In this document: piece after piece, positions 35,698 through 47,450 of the stretch
Numbering within the stretch: the stretch's first letter is position 1
Layout: the number at the start of each line of letters is the position of its first letter
From: Cercis canadensis
Lineage: Eukaryota > Streptophyta > Magnoliopsida > Fabales > Fabaceae
DNA length: 64,000 bases
NCBI GenBank assembly: GCA_003255065.1
Contig: QAOA01005271.1
Location: forward strand, 62,001 to 126,000
Direction of reading: 5' to 3'
Translations under genes and position numbers: made by a program
Notes under the pieces: generated by a model
Told to the model about the DNA's origin: nothing
Databases searched by the model: none
What the model saw: the letters and a program-made list of their open reading frames with translations, nothing else

Positions 35698-35860
35698 AAG
35701 GGAGTGAGTGGAAGGAGAAGGAGAGTGGTTCTAACTGCCATACCTATTCATATCCCTTCAATTCCAAGCCAAGAAAACTATCCTCTGTTTCTCCTTCTCT
35801 GTCGGTTGGTTTAAGCTGCCTTTCCATCCAAATAGATAGTCTTTTTCATCTTTATAGTAA
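35174..35860 (-). promoter_or_regulatory. Long CT/CA-rich leader and promoter of the second ZAT-like gene
   Basis: On the coding strand the region next to the start is strongly pyrimidine-rich (the plus strand reads GAAAAGAAAAGA-type runs at 35195-35310). A (TG)n microsatellite with TGTTTG variants lies at 35641-35697. A CTATAAA on the minus strand at 35851-35857 could be the TATA box, which would imply a leader of about 650 nt; a nearer start is also possible. Confidence 0.4.
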
Positions 35861-38430
35861 TTAAAATTGTAATCAAGCTAGTTCTGTTTCTGCTTTGACT
35901 TAATAACTCCCCTTGTTTTGTCTTTAAATATAGATTTTGTATTTTATTTTCTATTTAGAGTAAATTAAGATATAGTTCTTGAAAGATATGATAAATCTTA
36001 ATTTACTTCTAAAAAGTTTTTTCATCAGTCAATTCCCTAATTCTTCTTATTTGGTTCAGTCAACTATGTTTGGTAAGATATCCCGATTCAACTAACATAA
36101 ATTTTTTGAGGAAATTAAATTAATCAATCATGATCTTTGGATCTACTTGTAATATCCCTTAAACTAAAGACTTACAATGTCCACCCTAATTTTGACTAAT
36201 TTAAACTTTTTTTTTCTCTAAAATTAGCTATTATTAAGGAGCAAAACGTAAAGGAAAATAAGAAGCCCATTTAAGTATAGAGATGCCTTTGCCCTTATTA
36301 AAGGGCTAAATTTAATTGAGCAAAATAGGTTTACTTAACTTTTTTATTTTCTCTCTACAAGGACTAAACCTTCCTTTCATTAAAATAAAAAATTGATTTT
36401 CCATCAATTAACTATGCGTAAATCATGTGTCTATTAAATTAACAATTGACTTTAGACGAAAGTTGAAATTGGCCAAAACCTCAATAGATTAGGTGGGTAT
36501 TGAAAATTTTCTTAACTTAGAGGGGATATTGCAACAAAACCAAAGAACAGGATGTAATAGCGATTTTGCCAAAATTATTTGAGAAACTAAACTCAGAATC
36601 AAGATATTCTTTAAGAATCAGTTTGTTAATTTACTTGACTTATTTTTCTTGTTCAAATGTTTAAAACTAGTCAGTATGTACAGGTCTATTTGGTACTTGA
36701 AAACTATACGGATCTTGAATCAGTTTATTTTATTCTATGTCTCGTTACGTAGATGGCAAATTCTGACTTATTATTTTTCTTGGAATAGCTTACACGAGTC
36801 AATGTAAAACTATATATTTATCATGCATATGACAAAGGATGGAATGATGCCCGAAACATTAGGATCTACAGTGAAAGGTTTCCATTTAATAATTCCATCC
36901 ACTTTCCAACTAAACTCAGGAGCTACCTTTGACACATTCATTAACTAAATTTGCAATGTTTCAGACAACTTGTTCAATATCTTAAGCCATGTTAAACATT
37001 GGCTTATAGTGAGCATCATCAATATGAAGGTGGGAGCGGAATAATCTAAATGATACCTTTGGTAACAGTGAAGAAGAGAGAAATAGTACTGAAGAGAAAT
37101 GAAAATTGACAGAAAACAAAATCAAATGCCACCTTATATATAATTAGATATACATGGTCAAATTTTTTTCCTTATCTTTTAAATTCTCCTTCATTTTTAT
37201 GTTTCATCCTTATTAAGCATATTATTGATACTATATGTGATCAACTTTATGCTATAAAACAAATATATTGCAACAAAACACTAGCATAAAAAATAAGGAT
37301 ATATAGTTGTGATATATGAGCACATAAGATTTAAAGTAAATAAGTTACATATTTTCAAATGGGTATAAGAATGTCTTACCAAAAAAGAAAGGGGGAATAA
37401 AATAAAAGAAAAAGCATATGAGATCAATTATATATGTAACTTCTGATTGTAACTTTGCTGACAATGTGTCAGGCAATATGATTTTTTGACATGTTGCCAC
37501 TAAATCATTCATTATATTATAGAATAGCCCATAAAAGGTTCATATGTTACTATTAAACAAATTATAATTATAAGTACATTTACTTTTGTTGCATCATATT
37601 ATGTGTTATATTTAGTTGCTTATAGCTTGTGATTCAATCATAATACATGGATCAACTTTACCAATAGTTGAAGTGTGTGAAATGAAATATCCAAGAAAAA
37701 AAGCTGGAGAATGTGAGGGAAATAATGTCAGTGGTGGATTTCCGAGCAGGCCATCGGCTTGAACAGAAGTATACAACCCAACTTGTAATGTTTGGCCTTC
37801 TAAATGCATATCACATTATGTTATACATGTGTCTATTACACATTATATGAACTGCAAAATAAAATGAGGTTGGCCTAAAATATGATAGAACAATTCTTGG
37901 GGGCTTATATAATTCAACATGGTTTTATCCTTGCACATATTTTTATAATACTTTTTCATTATATATTGCTTAAATTACACCAAAATCATATTTCGCTTAA
38001 ATATTTATAAAGTATAGGAGGATGACAATCTAGATTTTAATTATATGGAGTTTAACCTATCAAATATAATTGTGTAAACGTCTGAGTGAGGAATGGCGTA
38101 AGCATTACATTTCGCTGAGGTCTACGGTTGGGAGAAGCTTCTCTGTCACATGAGCTTCCAAAATAGGCTGAATATATCTTGAAAAGGGCAATTAGTTGTG
38201 AGTATTAACAAAACTTGGCTCGCTAATTTTTTATGGTCAATTCAGATTTTACTATATTATAATTATAATTATCTTTTAGATGTGAACCTCATTATAAGGG
38301 GCTTCTATAGTTTTCTTTTCTGCTATGTTTTTCCACTTGAGTCTAAAGCTGCATTCTACCTACTTTCTTTTTTCTTTCGTGGTATATGAACATGTATTAC
38401 TTTAGAAAAAGGAGACGAGATGCCATGTGG
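35861..38430. other. Intergenic between ZAT-like and CASP-like genes
   Basis: AT-rich, with one foldback element (36151-36530). The minus-strand frame 37612-37809 (65 codons) has a reasonably coding-like composition but no recognisable domain or splice context, so I leave it uncalled. Confidence 0.4.
36151..36530. mobile_element. Foldback MITE (diverged)
   Basis: The left end AATATCCCTTAAACTAAAGA then ACAATGTCCACCCTAA is matched in inverse by TTAGGTGGGTATTGAAAATT then CTTAACTTAGAGGGGATATT at the right end. Arms are about 45 bp and the interior is unrelated AT-rich sequence. No coding content. Confidence 0.6.
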
Positions 38431-38432
38431 AA

Positions 38433-38460
38433 CCAATCATGGCATTTTTACTATATAATA
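38433..38460 (+). promoter_or_regulatory. CCAAT and TATA elements of the CASP-like gene
   Basis: CCAAT at 38433-38437 and TATATAATA at 38452-38460 precede the CASP-like ATG by about 245 bp. This fits a transcription start near 38485 and a CT-rich leader. Confidence 0.45.
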
Positions 38461-38701
38461 CCAACCAAAATTCCAAAGGCACCGTGATTTCACTCTGAAA
38501 AAGCGTTGTCCACTATTCTCAACCTCCCCACTAACAAGGATATGTCTCATGATTCATAAAGGGCTCTGTTACTGTCAAGCATTTCAATATCACAGACCAA
38601 ACTTCAGTCCAAACATAGTCCTCTCCCCCCTTTTCTTGAAGTTCTGAAATTGAGATTCCCCCTCCCTCTCTTCCCCAAACCCATTTCATTACAGAGACAA
38701 T

Positions 38702-39445
38702 ATGAGAACCAATCTTGATGGAAGTGCATCTAGTAACAATCAGCTTCCAATGCTTAAGCTTGTTGATTCCTCTCTTAGGCTCTGTGTGGTTTCTCTATCT
38801 ATTGCAACCATATGGGTCACCGTGACTAATCAGCAGGATAACAACACCTACGGAATGCTCAAATATAGCAATCTCTTGGGTCTCAAGTAAGAATCGCATT
38901 CTTGTTCTCCTTTACAGCATCTGTTTTTCATCGATTTGTTCACTGAAACAGTGAGGATTTATCATTTTGAGTTTAACAGGTATCTGGTTTGGATTAGTGC
39001 TATTTGTGCTGGTTATGCTCTTGTTGCTGCAGCTTCTTCATGGGTTAGATATCTAGTTTCTAAAGCTTGGATTTTCTTGATCTCAGATCAGGTTTGATGC
39101 TACCCCTTTTTCGATTTAGCATGTATAAGAACTGGTTCTGAGAATATTCAGGTTCATTTACCTGATTGACCTCTTTTGCAGATTGCGGCTTATTTAATGG
39201 TGACATCAGTTGCTGCAACAATGGAGATATATTACCTAGCTTATAATGGTGATAAGGAAGTTTCATGGAGTGAAGCCTGCAGTTCCTATGGGAGGTTTTG
39301 CAGCAAAGTGAAGTTGGCCTTGATACTCCATATCTTTGCTCTTTGTTGCTTCTTGGTTTTAGCTGTGATTTCAGCTTATAGAGCCTTCAGCATATATGAA
39401 CCTCCTTTTGTTTATTCTGAAGAGGTGGAAGAAGAAAGGGGCTAG
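38702..39445 (+). CDS. CASP-like protein (CASPL2-type), four-span membrane protein
   Basis: Exons 38702-38886, 38980-39091 and 39182-39445 join in frame (phases 2 and 0) to 186 aa, normal for the family. A short cytosolic N-terminus is followed by four hydrophobic segments at about 22-42, 62-82, 96-116 and 142-166. The conserved Arg of segment 1 ([11 protein letters not shown]) and Asp of segment 3 ([13 protein letters not shown]) are present, as in the MARVEL-related CASP/CASPL family. The extracellular loop has [16 protein letters not shown], whose Cys pair is typical of CASPL2. CASPs build Casparian-strip membrane domains; the role of CASPL2 members is less defined, so only plasma-membrane scaffold function is inferred. 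An AATAAA-like signal near 39567 fits the 3' end. Confidence 0.92.
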
Positions 39446-41451
39446 AATAGTTAATTGCCCTGTTAATGCTTGGTTTTCATAGGATGGTTTTGATGTTGGT
39501 AGCTCATCTCATACTTGGGTTATCCATATGTGAAAACATACTGTAATAAGAAGATTTTACCACAAAAATAAAATAGTTGATTCACCGGCTCTGTTCTTTG
39601 AAATTTGTTCTCTCATATATATATTCGCTATATCTTTCAGCTTTTCTGTAATTTTTATTCAATTGAAGTTATCTGTTTAGCATGTTTACTTGATGGTTCT
39701 CTCTTGGCTTTGCTTGTTGATCTTTCGGTGGACTAAAACCCCAAGCTTTTTTCCTGATTCAATGGGTATACTCTGTAATTTGCACAAAAATGGTTTGCAA
39801 TTAACTCAACCAAACCTTTTATACTCTTATGTGACCTGACCCAAATGGTGCTAACGTAGAAAAGGTTAGCAACTTAAGTAAGGTCTAGAGGATCTCTTCA
39901 CCATGGCCCATCTAGAGGCAACCCTTTCGCACTTAATTTTAGACGATCTTGGTTATTTGTTTTGGGCTGAGACTCCTCTTCTTATGATTGATACTGACAC
40001 TGTTATTTGACATCTCCATGGTGGGATCCAATTGAGTAATGATAATAAAAGTCAAATAATGACAATGTTGGTTGGAAGCATTCATGAATGGACAATGAAG
40101 AGGAAGAGACCAAAAGGAATTGATCATCATCATTCACCAAGAACGGAGCTCCTAAAGTCTAGTGCTCAACCACCCTTGTCTTTTTTGGCTATTGGTAATC
40201 TTTACCGTACATTATTAGTGGTAGAACCACATTTTGTTGGGGCCATAATCTGGACTCAATAAGGAAATGGGTTCAAAAAAGAAGTCCTACAATCATTCTC
40301 ATTTTACATTTAATTGCGGTAGTTGGTATGTAGACTGTAGTAGTGAGGATCAAAGCTGAAGGTAAAAATTTTACTCGCTAGTTTTCGCAATTATAATTCA
40401 CACGAAGGAAAAAATGAAATGCACTTGCTCCTATAATTTCATCCAATTCTTAATTTAGTCCTTATATTTATTTAAATTTATTACAGTCTTTTCATTTAAA
40501 AAAGTTTGTGTAATTATAAATGTATTATAAATCAATCTATTCTTATTATTTTCGTTGAAGTTTGTGGTATACTTTAATTTTAAAATATGATAACTTTCTC
40601 TTATCGTCAACTTTGCCAGTAAAAAAAAATTAATTTTTTTTTAAAATTTTTTGATCTGTAATTTTTTTTTTTTATAATTATGATTTTCCTTACATGGACT
40701 GCCACATTATTTAGGGATAAAAATATTGGCACACTTCTTGGAGCATCTAGCATTACTTTTTGGCTGGTTGGGGAAAATTATTATAAAGTATCACAAACAA
40801 TATGGTTAACTACTACATTTTATTTGATTCGTAATAATAATAATAATAATTTTTTACATTTGCGAATCAAACCTCTATTTCAATCCATACCTACCCAAGT
40901 AGCCGAAGAAGAGAGTTCAAAGTCCACTAATAAGATTAACTAAGGCCGTCCTTGTTTGTATATTTAGGCAGACTAGCGATAATACACAAATATAATTACC
41001 AAGTTGGTAAGACTGACAAATATTTACTCTCTGAACATTAACCACTTAGACTACATAATTTCAAAGTAGTTAATGTTCCTTAAGGTTAAATATCTCTAAG
41101 AAAAGCATTCCAAATAGGTAATTATCCGAATAACTTAACAACTTAGACGTCAAAATTCACGACTGATTCCACCCATGAGGAATGACATTGTTCTGCCATA
41201 TATCCATTTACATTTTCACTATTCTCCCTTTCTGTTTACTTGCTCTAAATTTGGGAAAAACAGATGGACATGCGAATACCAGTTCAATGAGCACATTCTA
41301 TTATTTTCCTTCATCAAACTCAAACATAAGCATTTTCTCTCCTAGTATAAGTAAGTGGCCAGATACCTATCAGACCACAATCAACTAGTATTAAGCATAT
41401 TTATTGTCTCTTTTAAGTATAATTAGCAGGTGGCCAGAAATTTATCAGACT
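39446..41451. other. Intergenic, convergent 3' flanks of CASP-like and expansin genes
   Basis: CASP-like 3' UTR, then AT-rich DNA. One unexplained coding-like frame (40680-40943) is listed separately. The frame 41182-41388 has a hydrophobic start but no other support. Confidence 0.4.
40680..40943 (+). pseudogene. Orphan 87-codon ORF, weakly reticulon-like
   Basis: The frame begins MIFLTWTATLFRDKNIGTLL and continues GASSITFWLVGENYY and LHLRIKPLF. The pattern LFRDKNIGxLLGASxxxFW resembles the start of the plant reticulon domain, where LWRNKKISxxxLGGATxxW is usual, including the following hydrophobic stretch. It is too short for a reticulon (two long hairpins are expected), lies in AT-rich DNA after a poly-T, and has no visible flanking exons. 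If the resemblance is real it is a gene fragment; it could be chance. Confidence 0.2.
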
Positions 41452-43021
41452 CTAGAAATTGACCACAGATCGATAAGTATTTCCCGGCTTCCAATCAGCC
41501 GGAATCACGTTGTTCGCCACAATAGTCTTGTCATTGTTGCCGGCCTCAGTGAGCTTGATAGAGAAGGGAGCTCGTAGGGCTGAAGCTGAGTTCAGTCTCC
41601 AAACTGCACCCCAAGACTGTTGCATTGGAAACCATGGGTCTGATAGTAGAGCCTGCTTCAGCTCAACTGCTGCAAGGTCGCTATCTCCATTTTCGTATTC
41701 AATTAAGATAGCCAAATAGTAAGGGTTGGACCCAACATCCACCTCAAAGGCTATAGATACACCATAGTGGCATGCAACCCTGCAAATGCAATAAGGATTT
41801 GAGTAAGCCGTTTTAATTTGAAGGAAAACTTAAGGGGTGATTTCAATTAAACTCAGATCCTTAACATTTAGGACACTTAAGGGTAGGTGTGAATTACCTT
41901 GTGTATTGAACTTCAAGGACTCCAACGTTGCGAAGATTATCAGCTTGGCCTGGTTTAGCCATGGCACCAAATGCGGTACCACTGAGATCAAAATGCCCTG
42001 AGGAACAACCGGGGCATTCATCAGTTATAACCACGGTAACTGGGTTTCCTGAGCATGCAGCATTTTCTGTGCATTTCACCTGTAAGAGCCCGAGAAGATT
42101 TTTGTTTGTATTAATTCTTAAAGATCTTTTATCTAGAGCAAATAGGAAATCTGCCAATATGCTTTGCAAATATAACTTTGTCTATCTAAGGAAAAAAAAA
42201 AAAAAAAAAAAAACTGACTTCTGTATGAGAGAAAAATATATTTCCATTTTTGGCCTTGAAGAAAACTCATATTGGTGGAGAAGGATCTGAATTTATCACT
42301 CTTTAATTTATTTAGTGCTTCTTTTTGCCTTCTCACAAGAATCACTACTAAATATTAAAACGGTCACACTATTTCATCTATTTGTGTTAGGACAATATTA
42401 TGACCATTTACAGGAGGAGAGATAAATAACTAATTTAAATTATGAATAACAATAAGAAATATTATAGAATCTTATTTTATATATCTTCAAGCTAACTACT
42501 AACTAATAATAATAATAGTAATTTAATATTACTAATTTTCATGTAAGATGCCATATATATTTCTCTAAAGCTCATAATCCATAGGACAACAATTAACAAT
42601 TGAACAGAGCAAAATGTTGCACCTGATAACAAGCTCCACATCCTTTTCCGGAATGGAAGAGAGAAGGGTCCCCTGCTGATATCATTTTATAGAATGGAGG
42701 ATTCTCCACAGCAACACCATATCCACAAGCACCTCCTACACGTACATGACATGAAAACAAAACCTTCACACCTTGGCAAAAAAATAAACAACAATTCTAT
42801 AAAAATACTTTTTTCTTAATCGTGTCTATGCAGCACATACCATCAGATCCGGCACCATTTGGATCTCCATACCACGTAGCACAAGCTGGTTCCCATTGAT
42901 TTTCATTTTGAACTTTTGAAATATTCACAGATTTGGGGTTGAGGGAACATGAAGGGTTTAATAGTAGAGAATAAAGAACTACAAGAGAAGAGATATAGGA
43001 GCAATATTGAAGAAGACCCAT
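41452..43021 (-). CDS. Beta-expansin, distal copy of a tandem pair
   Basis: Exons 43021-42841, 42735-42623, 42079-41898 and 41779-41452 join with phases 1, 0 and 2 to 267 aa. Beta-expansins loosen cell walls non-hydrolytically. Order: signal peptide (1-~25), double-psi barrel domain with TWYG (49-52), GAGSDGGACGYG across exon junction 1, [17 protein letters not shown] and the HFD motif (127-129), then the CBM63-like C-terminal domain (from ~165) with SWGAVWRL and [10 protein letters not shown]. The six domain-1 cysteines are present. Another ATG seven codons upstream (43042) would also leave a signal peptide, so the start is not fully settled. The paralogue at 47451-48876 shares intron positions and phases. 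Which EXPB subgroup it belongs to cannot be decided here. Confidence 0.93.
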
Positions 43022-43042
43022 GATCGGATTACCAAAGAACAC

Positions 43043-44717
43043 CTTATGATAATTGTTAACACTGTCTTCTTGGCTTGATTGTGTTGATGCAATTCTCTAC
43101 CTGCAAAGTCTAGTGGTAAGTCTTATAGTGCTATAATGGTAATTATATTTTCTAATTAAGAAAAAGAAAGATATCCGTAGTACGTATTACTATTCTTATG
43201 TGAGTATCTTTCCCGATCATTTTGTTAAAAAAAAGCAAAACTAAACGCATGTGATTCGATACACAGTGTATAAGTACTCATACCATAATTTGAGATTTTG
43301 AGATTTATTTCCTCCTTAAGGATTTATTTGAGAGTTGATTTTGGGGAGAAAAAAAAGGAAAGGAGATGAATGAGAGAGTCCACTCCCTTGTTTGAGAGTT
43401 TTAGTTTGAAAGGAGAGGGGAATTGGGGGTTGAACTTTGACCCCCACACTCCCTTTTTCATCCACAAATTTTAACCCCCTAAATTGGGGGGTTTGGAGAG
43501 GTAAGGAACATGCTGCCCAATTTTACTCCACACTCCCTTGTGTCCTTGTTCTCAGTTTTGGCAGAAGGTGCAATTAAAGATGGCAAAAATCTAAGCCTTC
43601 AAAGGATAAAGGCTTTTGATGGAAAGAAAAAGGCAAAGCGTGGCCAAATTTTGGTGGCTTTTTATAATCATATGTGTTCGGCTAAGAACAAATATAAAAT
43701 AATAATTTCTACCAAATAAAATAAAATAAAATAATAAANGGCTAAAAACAAATATAAAATAATAATTTCTACCAAAAAAAATAAAATAAAATAATAAAAA
43801 AATAATATTTTCATGCATCTCCTTTTATGTACTGAAATGAGTTAATTCACATTACCTTGGGAAGCTTTTAAGTTCTATCATCAAGCACCTAGTAAGAGAA
43901 AAAGCTGCCTACATGCTCAGTAGAGCAATTTGTTCTAAAAGGATATGGCGCGATAGTGCCTGTTTACTTTATTGGTGGGAAGCCCCTAATATCACCTTTC
44001 TCTCAAAATCTAAAGCTAAAATGACGTTACCTTTTTTACTTTGGAAAAAAAAAATGATTTTGTAACATTTCATAGATGCTACACATGCATATTTACGATA
44101 CAAAATGCATGATAGTGGAAAGTGAGTGATTACAATTTTCTGATTCATCTGGTTGCAATTGTTTGATTACTGGCTGCTTAAGGAAATTAAGATTACTCAT
44201 GGTATTTTCAGAGTCATTCACCATTTTCTAGTTGCTAGCTAGAGACAATCCTCATGCATGGTTTGTTTCCCCTACTTCAATATCAACTAGCTAGGATGCC
44301 ACTTGCGCACTTCCCCAACTAGTTAATTCAAGGTTATGGATAGTATCACATGATCTTCGTCATTATTAGGATGTTCAGGCAACCAAGTTATTGCGTGCAA
44401 GAGTCAAATTTCTGAAAATACCTGTTTTGTCTCATATAATTATCTTATCTGTTTCTATCATAAAATTAGACTTGAAGTTTAGAATTGCAAAGTAAATGAA
44501 GAGAATAAATGTTAATTACAATTAGGTAATTCTAAGAAGTACAAACTTGCACCAAGTGGTAACGTATGGATTTAAGTAGTCCAATCTAAATTTTTGAGTA
44601 GTCCTATTTATACAACAGTTAATATACACAATTATCACAGTTGCGTGACTATTTGAATATAGGCTGCCTCATTTAAAACTTTGTTTTTTTCTTAATTTAA
44701 ATGTAGCTAATTAGACA
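43043..44717. other. Intergenic between the two expansin genes, proximal part
   Basis: The first part should carry the promoter of the distal expansin; no clear TATA box was seen. At 43320-43520 are purine-rich phrases with CACTCCCTTGTTTGAGAG repeated as CACACTCCCTTGTGTCC, resembling the TE-like stretch near 10330. A contig-end duplication follows at 43680-43798. No gene is seen. Confidence 0.4.
43680..43798. repeat. Duplicated 59-bp block around single N (probable assembly artefact)
   Basis: 43680-43738 and 43740-43798 match except for two bases (GGCTAAGAAC/GGCTAAAAAC and ACCAAATAAA/ACCAAAAAAA), with one N at 43739. Confidence 0.88.
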
Positions 44718-44725
44718 GTTGCTCA

Positions 44726-44890
44726 TAGGGATGGCAATTTGTCCCAGACCCAATGGGGCCCCGGTTTTTTTACCCGTTCGGGTATGGGTATGGGGCAGAA
44801 AAATGGGTATGGGGATGGGGATGGGTAATTTGATAGGGGCGGGTCTGGGGATGGGGAAGCCCTGCCCCACCCCGCCCCGCCCTGTATATA

Positions 44891-44938
<48 letters not shown>

Positions 44939-45596
44939 CATTACATAAATTTTTTTAAAAAAATTTCTTCACAAAATGGCGTCATTATGGCCTAAGGTTT
45001 TCCCACACTAAATCACCAACACACTGACCTGACCCTTCCTCCCTCAGTCCCTCGACCTTGAGTTCTATTTTCCCCAAACCTAAATTTTTTTTCTTTTTTT
45101 TTGTTGGTTTTGTAGAATATGGAGAGTGGTTCAACTTCAACCAACATTAGAACTTCATAAATTGTACTTATTTTAATTGCTTGGAGCCTTTTGTACTTAT
45201 TATGATTTCTTATTGACTTTTATAATTGTTTAAGAACAATTTTTATAATTTTGTTTGAATATTATTTATGTTATTGTTGTTGCTTGAGGATATCTTGAAT
45301 TCTTGATGATGTTATTTGAGCATTATTTATATTATCTTGTTCGATTAAACTTGAATTTTAATTAGAAATCGTGATCGATAGATTAAACTTGTAAATTGTG
45401 TATATTTAAAAAAAAATATGGTTGTATGGGTAAATGGGACGGGACATGGGGCAGATGGGGATTTAGTGGGGCGGGGATGGAGATGCTTAAAAATCCCCGC
45501 CGAGGATGGGTCCGGGGATGGGGCATCCCCATGCCCTTCGGGGATGGGGACGGGGACTGCTTGCCCCGCCCCATCCCCGCTCCATTGCCATCCCTA
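44726..45596. mobile_element. Non-autonomous hAT-type transposon, 871 bp, with 8-bp target duplication
   Basis: Terminal inverted repeats TAGGGATGGCAAT (left) and ATTGCCATCCCTA (right) are flanked by the perfect direct repeat GTTGCTCA at 44718-44725 and 45597-45604. TAGGG-type ends plus an 8-bp duplication are diagnostic of the hAT superfamily. Both ends carry G-rich arrays of GGGGATGGGG and GGGGCGGGG units in inverted orientation; the centre is AT-rich with an (AT)n run (44894-44936). No transposase frame is present. It is well preserved, so insertion may be fairly recent. Confidence 0.95.
44894..44936. repeat. (AT)n microsatellite inside the hAT element
   Basis: About 20 uninterrupted TA units. 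It borders the G/C-rich left arm and may be length-polymorphic. Confidence 0.9.
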
Positions 45597-45604
45597 GTTG
45601 CTCA

Positions 45605-47450
45605 CAGTTAGATAAAGGAGTTCCGTATGTAGAATTATTTTAAACTTTTTTCAAATGATTTTAGATATAAATTACATGTGCAATTGTGTACATGGAATTC
45701 TAAAAATGTAAAAATTACATAGCTAGCTAGTATCACTCGAAAGAAAAAGAGCATTCATATTAAAATTTTATTATTATTATTATTAGTATTACTATTATTA
45801 TATATATGATCGAAGTTGCAAACTTGCCATGACATGTGCTCCAGTTTATCTTTTTGGATGGTTATATCTGCTTGGCAGGACCTATAGAAATGGTCGCACT
45901 CATACGATCAATTTATGGAACCCACATGGTTCTGCTTCATTTTCCATGGAGAAGAGCCAAATTCTAATCCTGTCATTAATTAATTATAAACATCTATCAC
46001 GAGAATGAATAAGCCTTTTATTTAGTATACAACACATTTAAAATATAATCTTAACAATTACACGGTTCCTTTTTTCTGATTTCTGAACTTCAACTCTCCA
46101 GTGATGATCATTACTAATGAATTTCAGCCCTTTTCTTTTAGTTTCTTCCCTCAAAGTATAAGTGGGATGAGCAAGAAGGGCAAAATAGGAAATAAATTTT
46201 GTTTATACGAAAGTACATACGGTACCCCTGGAATAGTTTTGGCACCCCCACAATAATTAACCTAAAACAATTTCTTGAAACTGTATTGAACATGAATATA
46301 TAGGTCTAATCAACATGCAGTTTCAAACTTGACAAAGACTTTCTGAAATTTTAACATTTTATTTCTTCATTGGAATTTTGTCTTAAGATTCCTCATTTCC
46401 TTTTCACTCTCTTTTTATTTTCTTTTGTTTAAAATTTCAGTAAAACAAAAAGAAAACTTGTCAATGACTAAAGAAATTCTCTTCAACTTATTTGATATAA
46501 AACTATTTGAGTGCTTTCTCCTAATAATTTAAATTTTGAAAAAGTTATATTAACACGGTATCAAAGTTTTTAAATTTTTTGAAAGAGTTGGTTCCTTGAC
46601 GAAACCTTCAACTAATAATTAAGTTTTAAGACTTTATGGTTCCATTGATTTGATTACTAAAATGCCTACCAAGCTTGAAAAAAAAAAAAAAAAAAAAAAG
46701 CTTAGGCATTAAGGAAAGTTTTTTTTTGTGAATTAAAATTTTGAAAAGTAAATAGTTCTCTCTAACTTCAAAATAGGGTTCAAAGTATTGGATAAACTCT
46801 TATCAATAAATTTTAATCAAAGCCTTTTCATTCACGAAACTTGAATTTACCAATTGAGTCAACTCTTATTAGTCTTAAGAAAGTATTTAATACACAAAAA
46901 CTTATATATTCTCATGGAAAAATATATTTTTAAGAAAACTAGCTAGAAGTCCTATGGTTAATTATGATGATGGGAATCAGTTTCTCAAGTTTTACATGAC
47001 CCGGAGAAAACAGCCAAGACCTACAAGAGACCAGCAACTACCATCAACAGGTAGTCACAGTAGAATCCACAAATGGTGTAAGGCTGACCAAATCAGTCCA
47101 CTTAACCCGAACACTAAATCCCAGGCTCTTCAGGTTTTCCCAAAATTTAATTTCCAAACAATGTTGGTATTTTTGAGATATGAAAACCTCATAAAAACAT
47201 GACAAGCATAAATTTTGCTTGTTATAATAGATTTTCTTGTAAGAATCCTTCTAAATTAATCCTTGTTACCAAACACCCGTTTAGAGACTAACATAATTAA
47301 TATGGTGACTAACATTTTCTTTCATTCATAATTGACTAAAGAAGAGAAGACAATTCAAAGTCCACAAACTCATGATTATCTTCTTCTACATACACGCATA
47401 GGGTGGCCTATATATATATTTCAAGAAGCTGATACAAGTGAATCAACATC
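45605..47450. other. Intergenic between the two expansin genes, distal part
   Basis: AT-rich, with poly-A near 46680. The plus-strand frame 46954-47202 (82 codons) has mixed composition and no family motif; not called. The last ~100 bases should be the 3' UTR of the proximal expansin. Confidence 0.4.
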
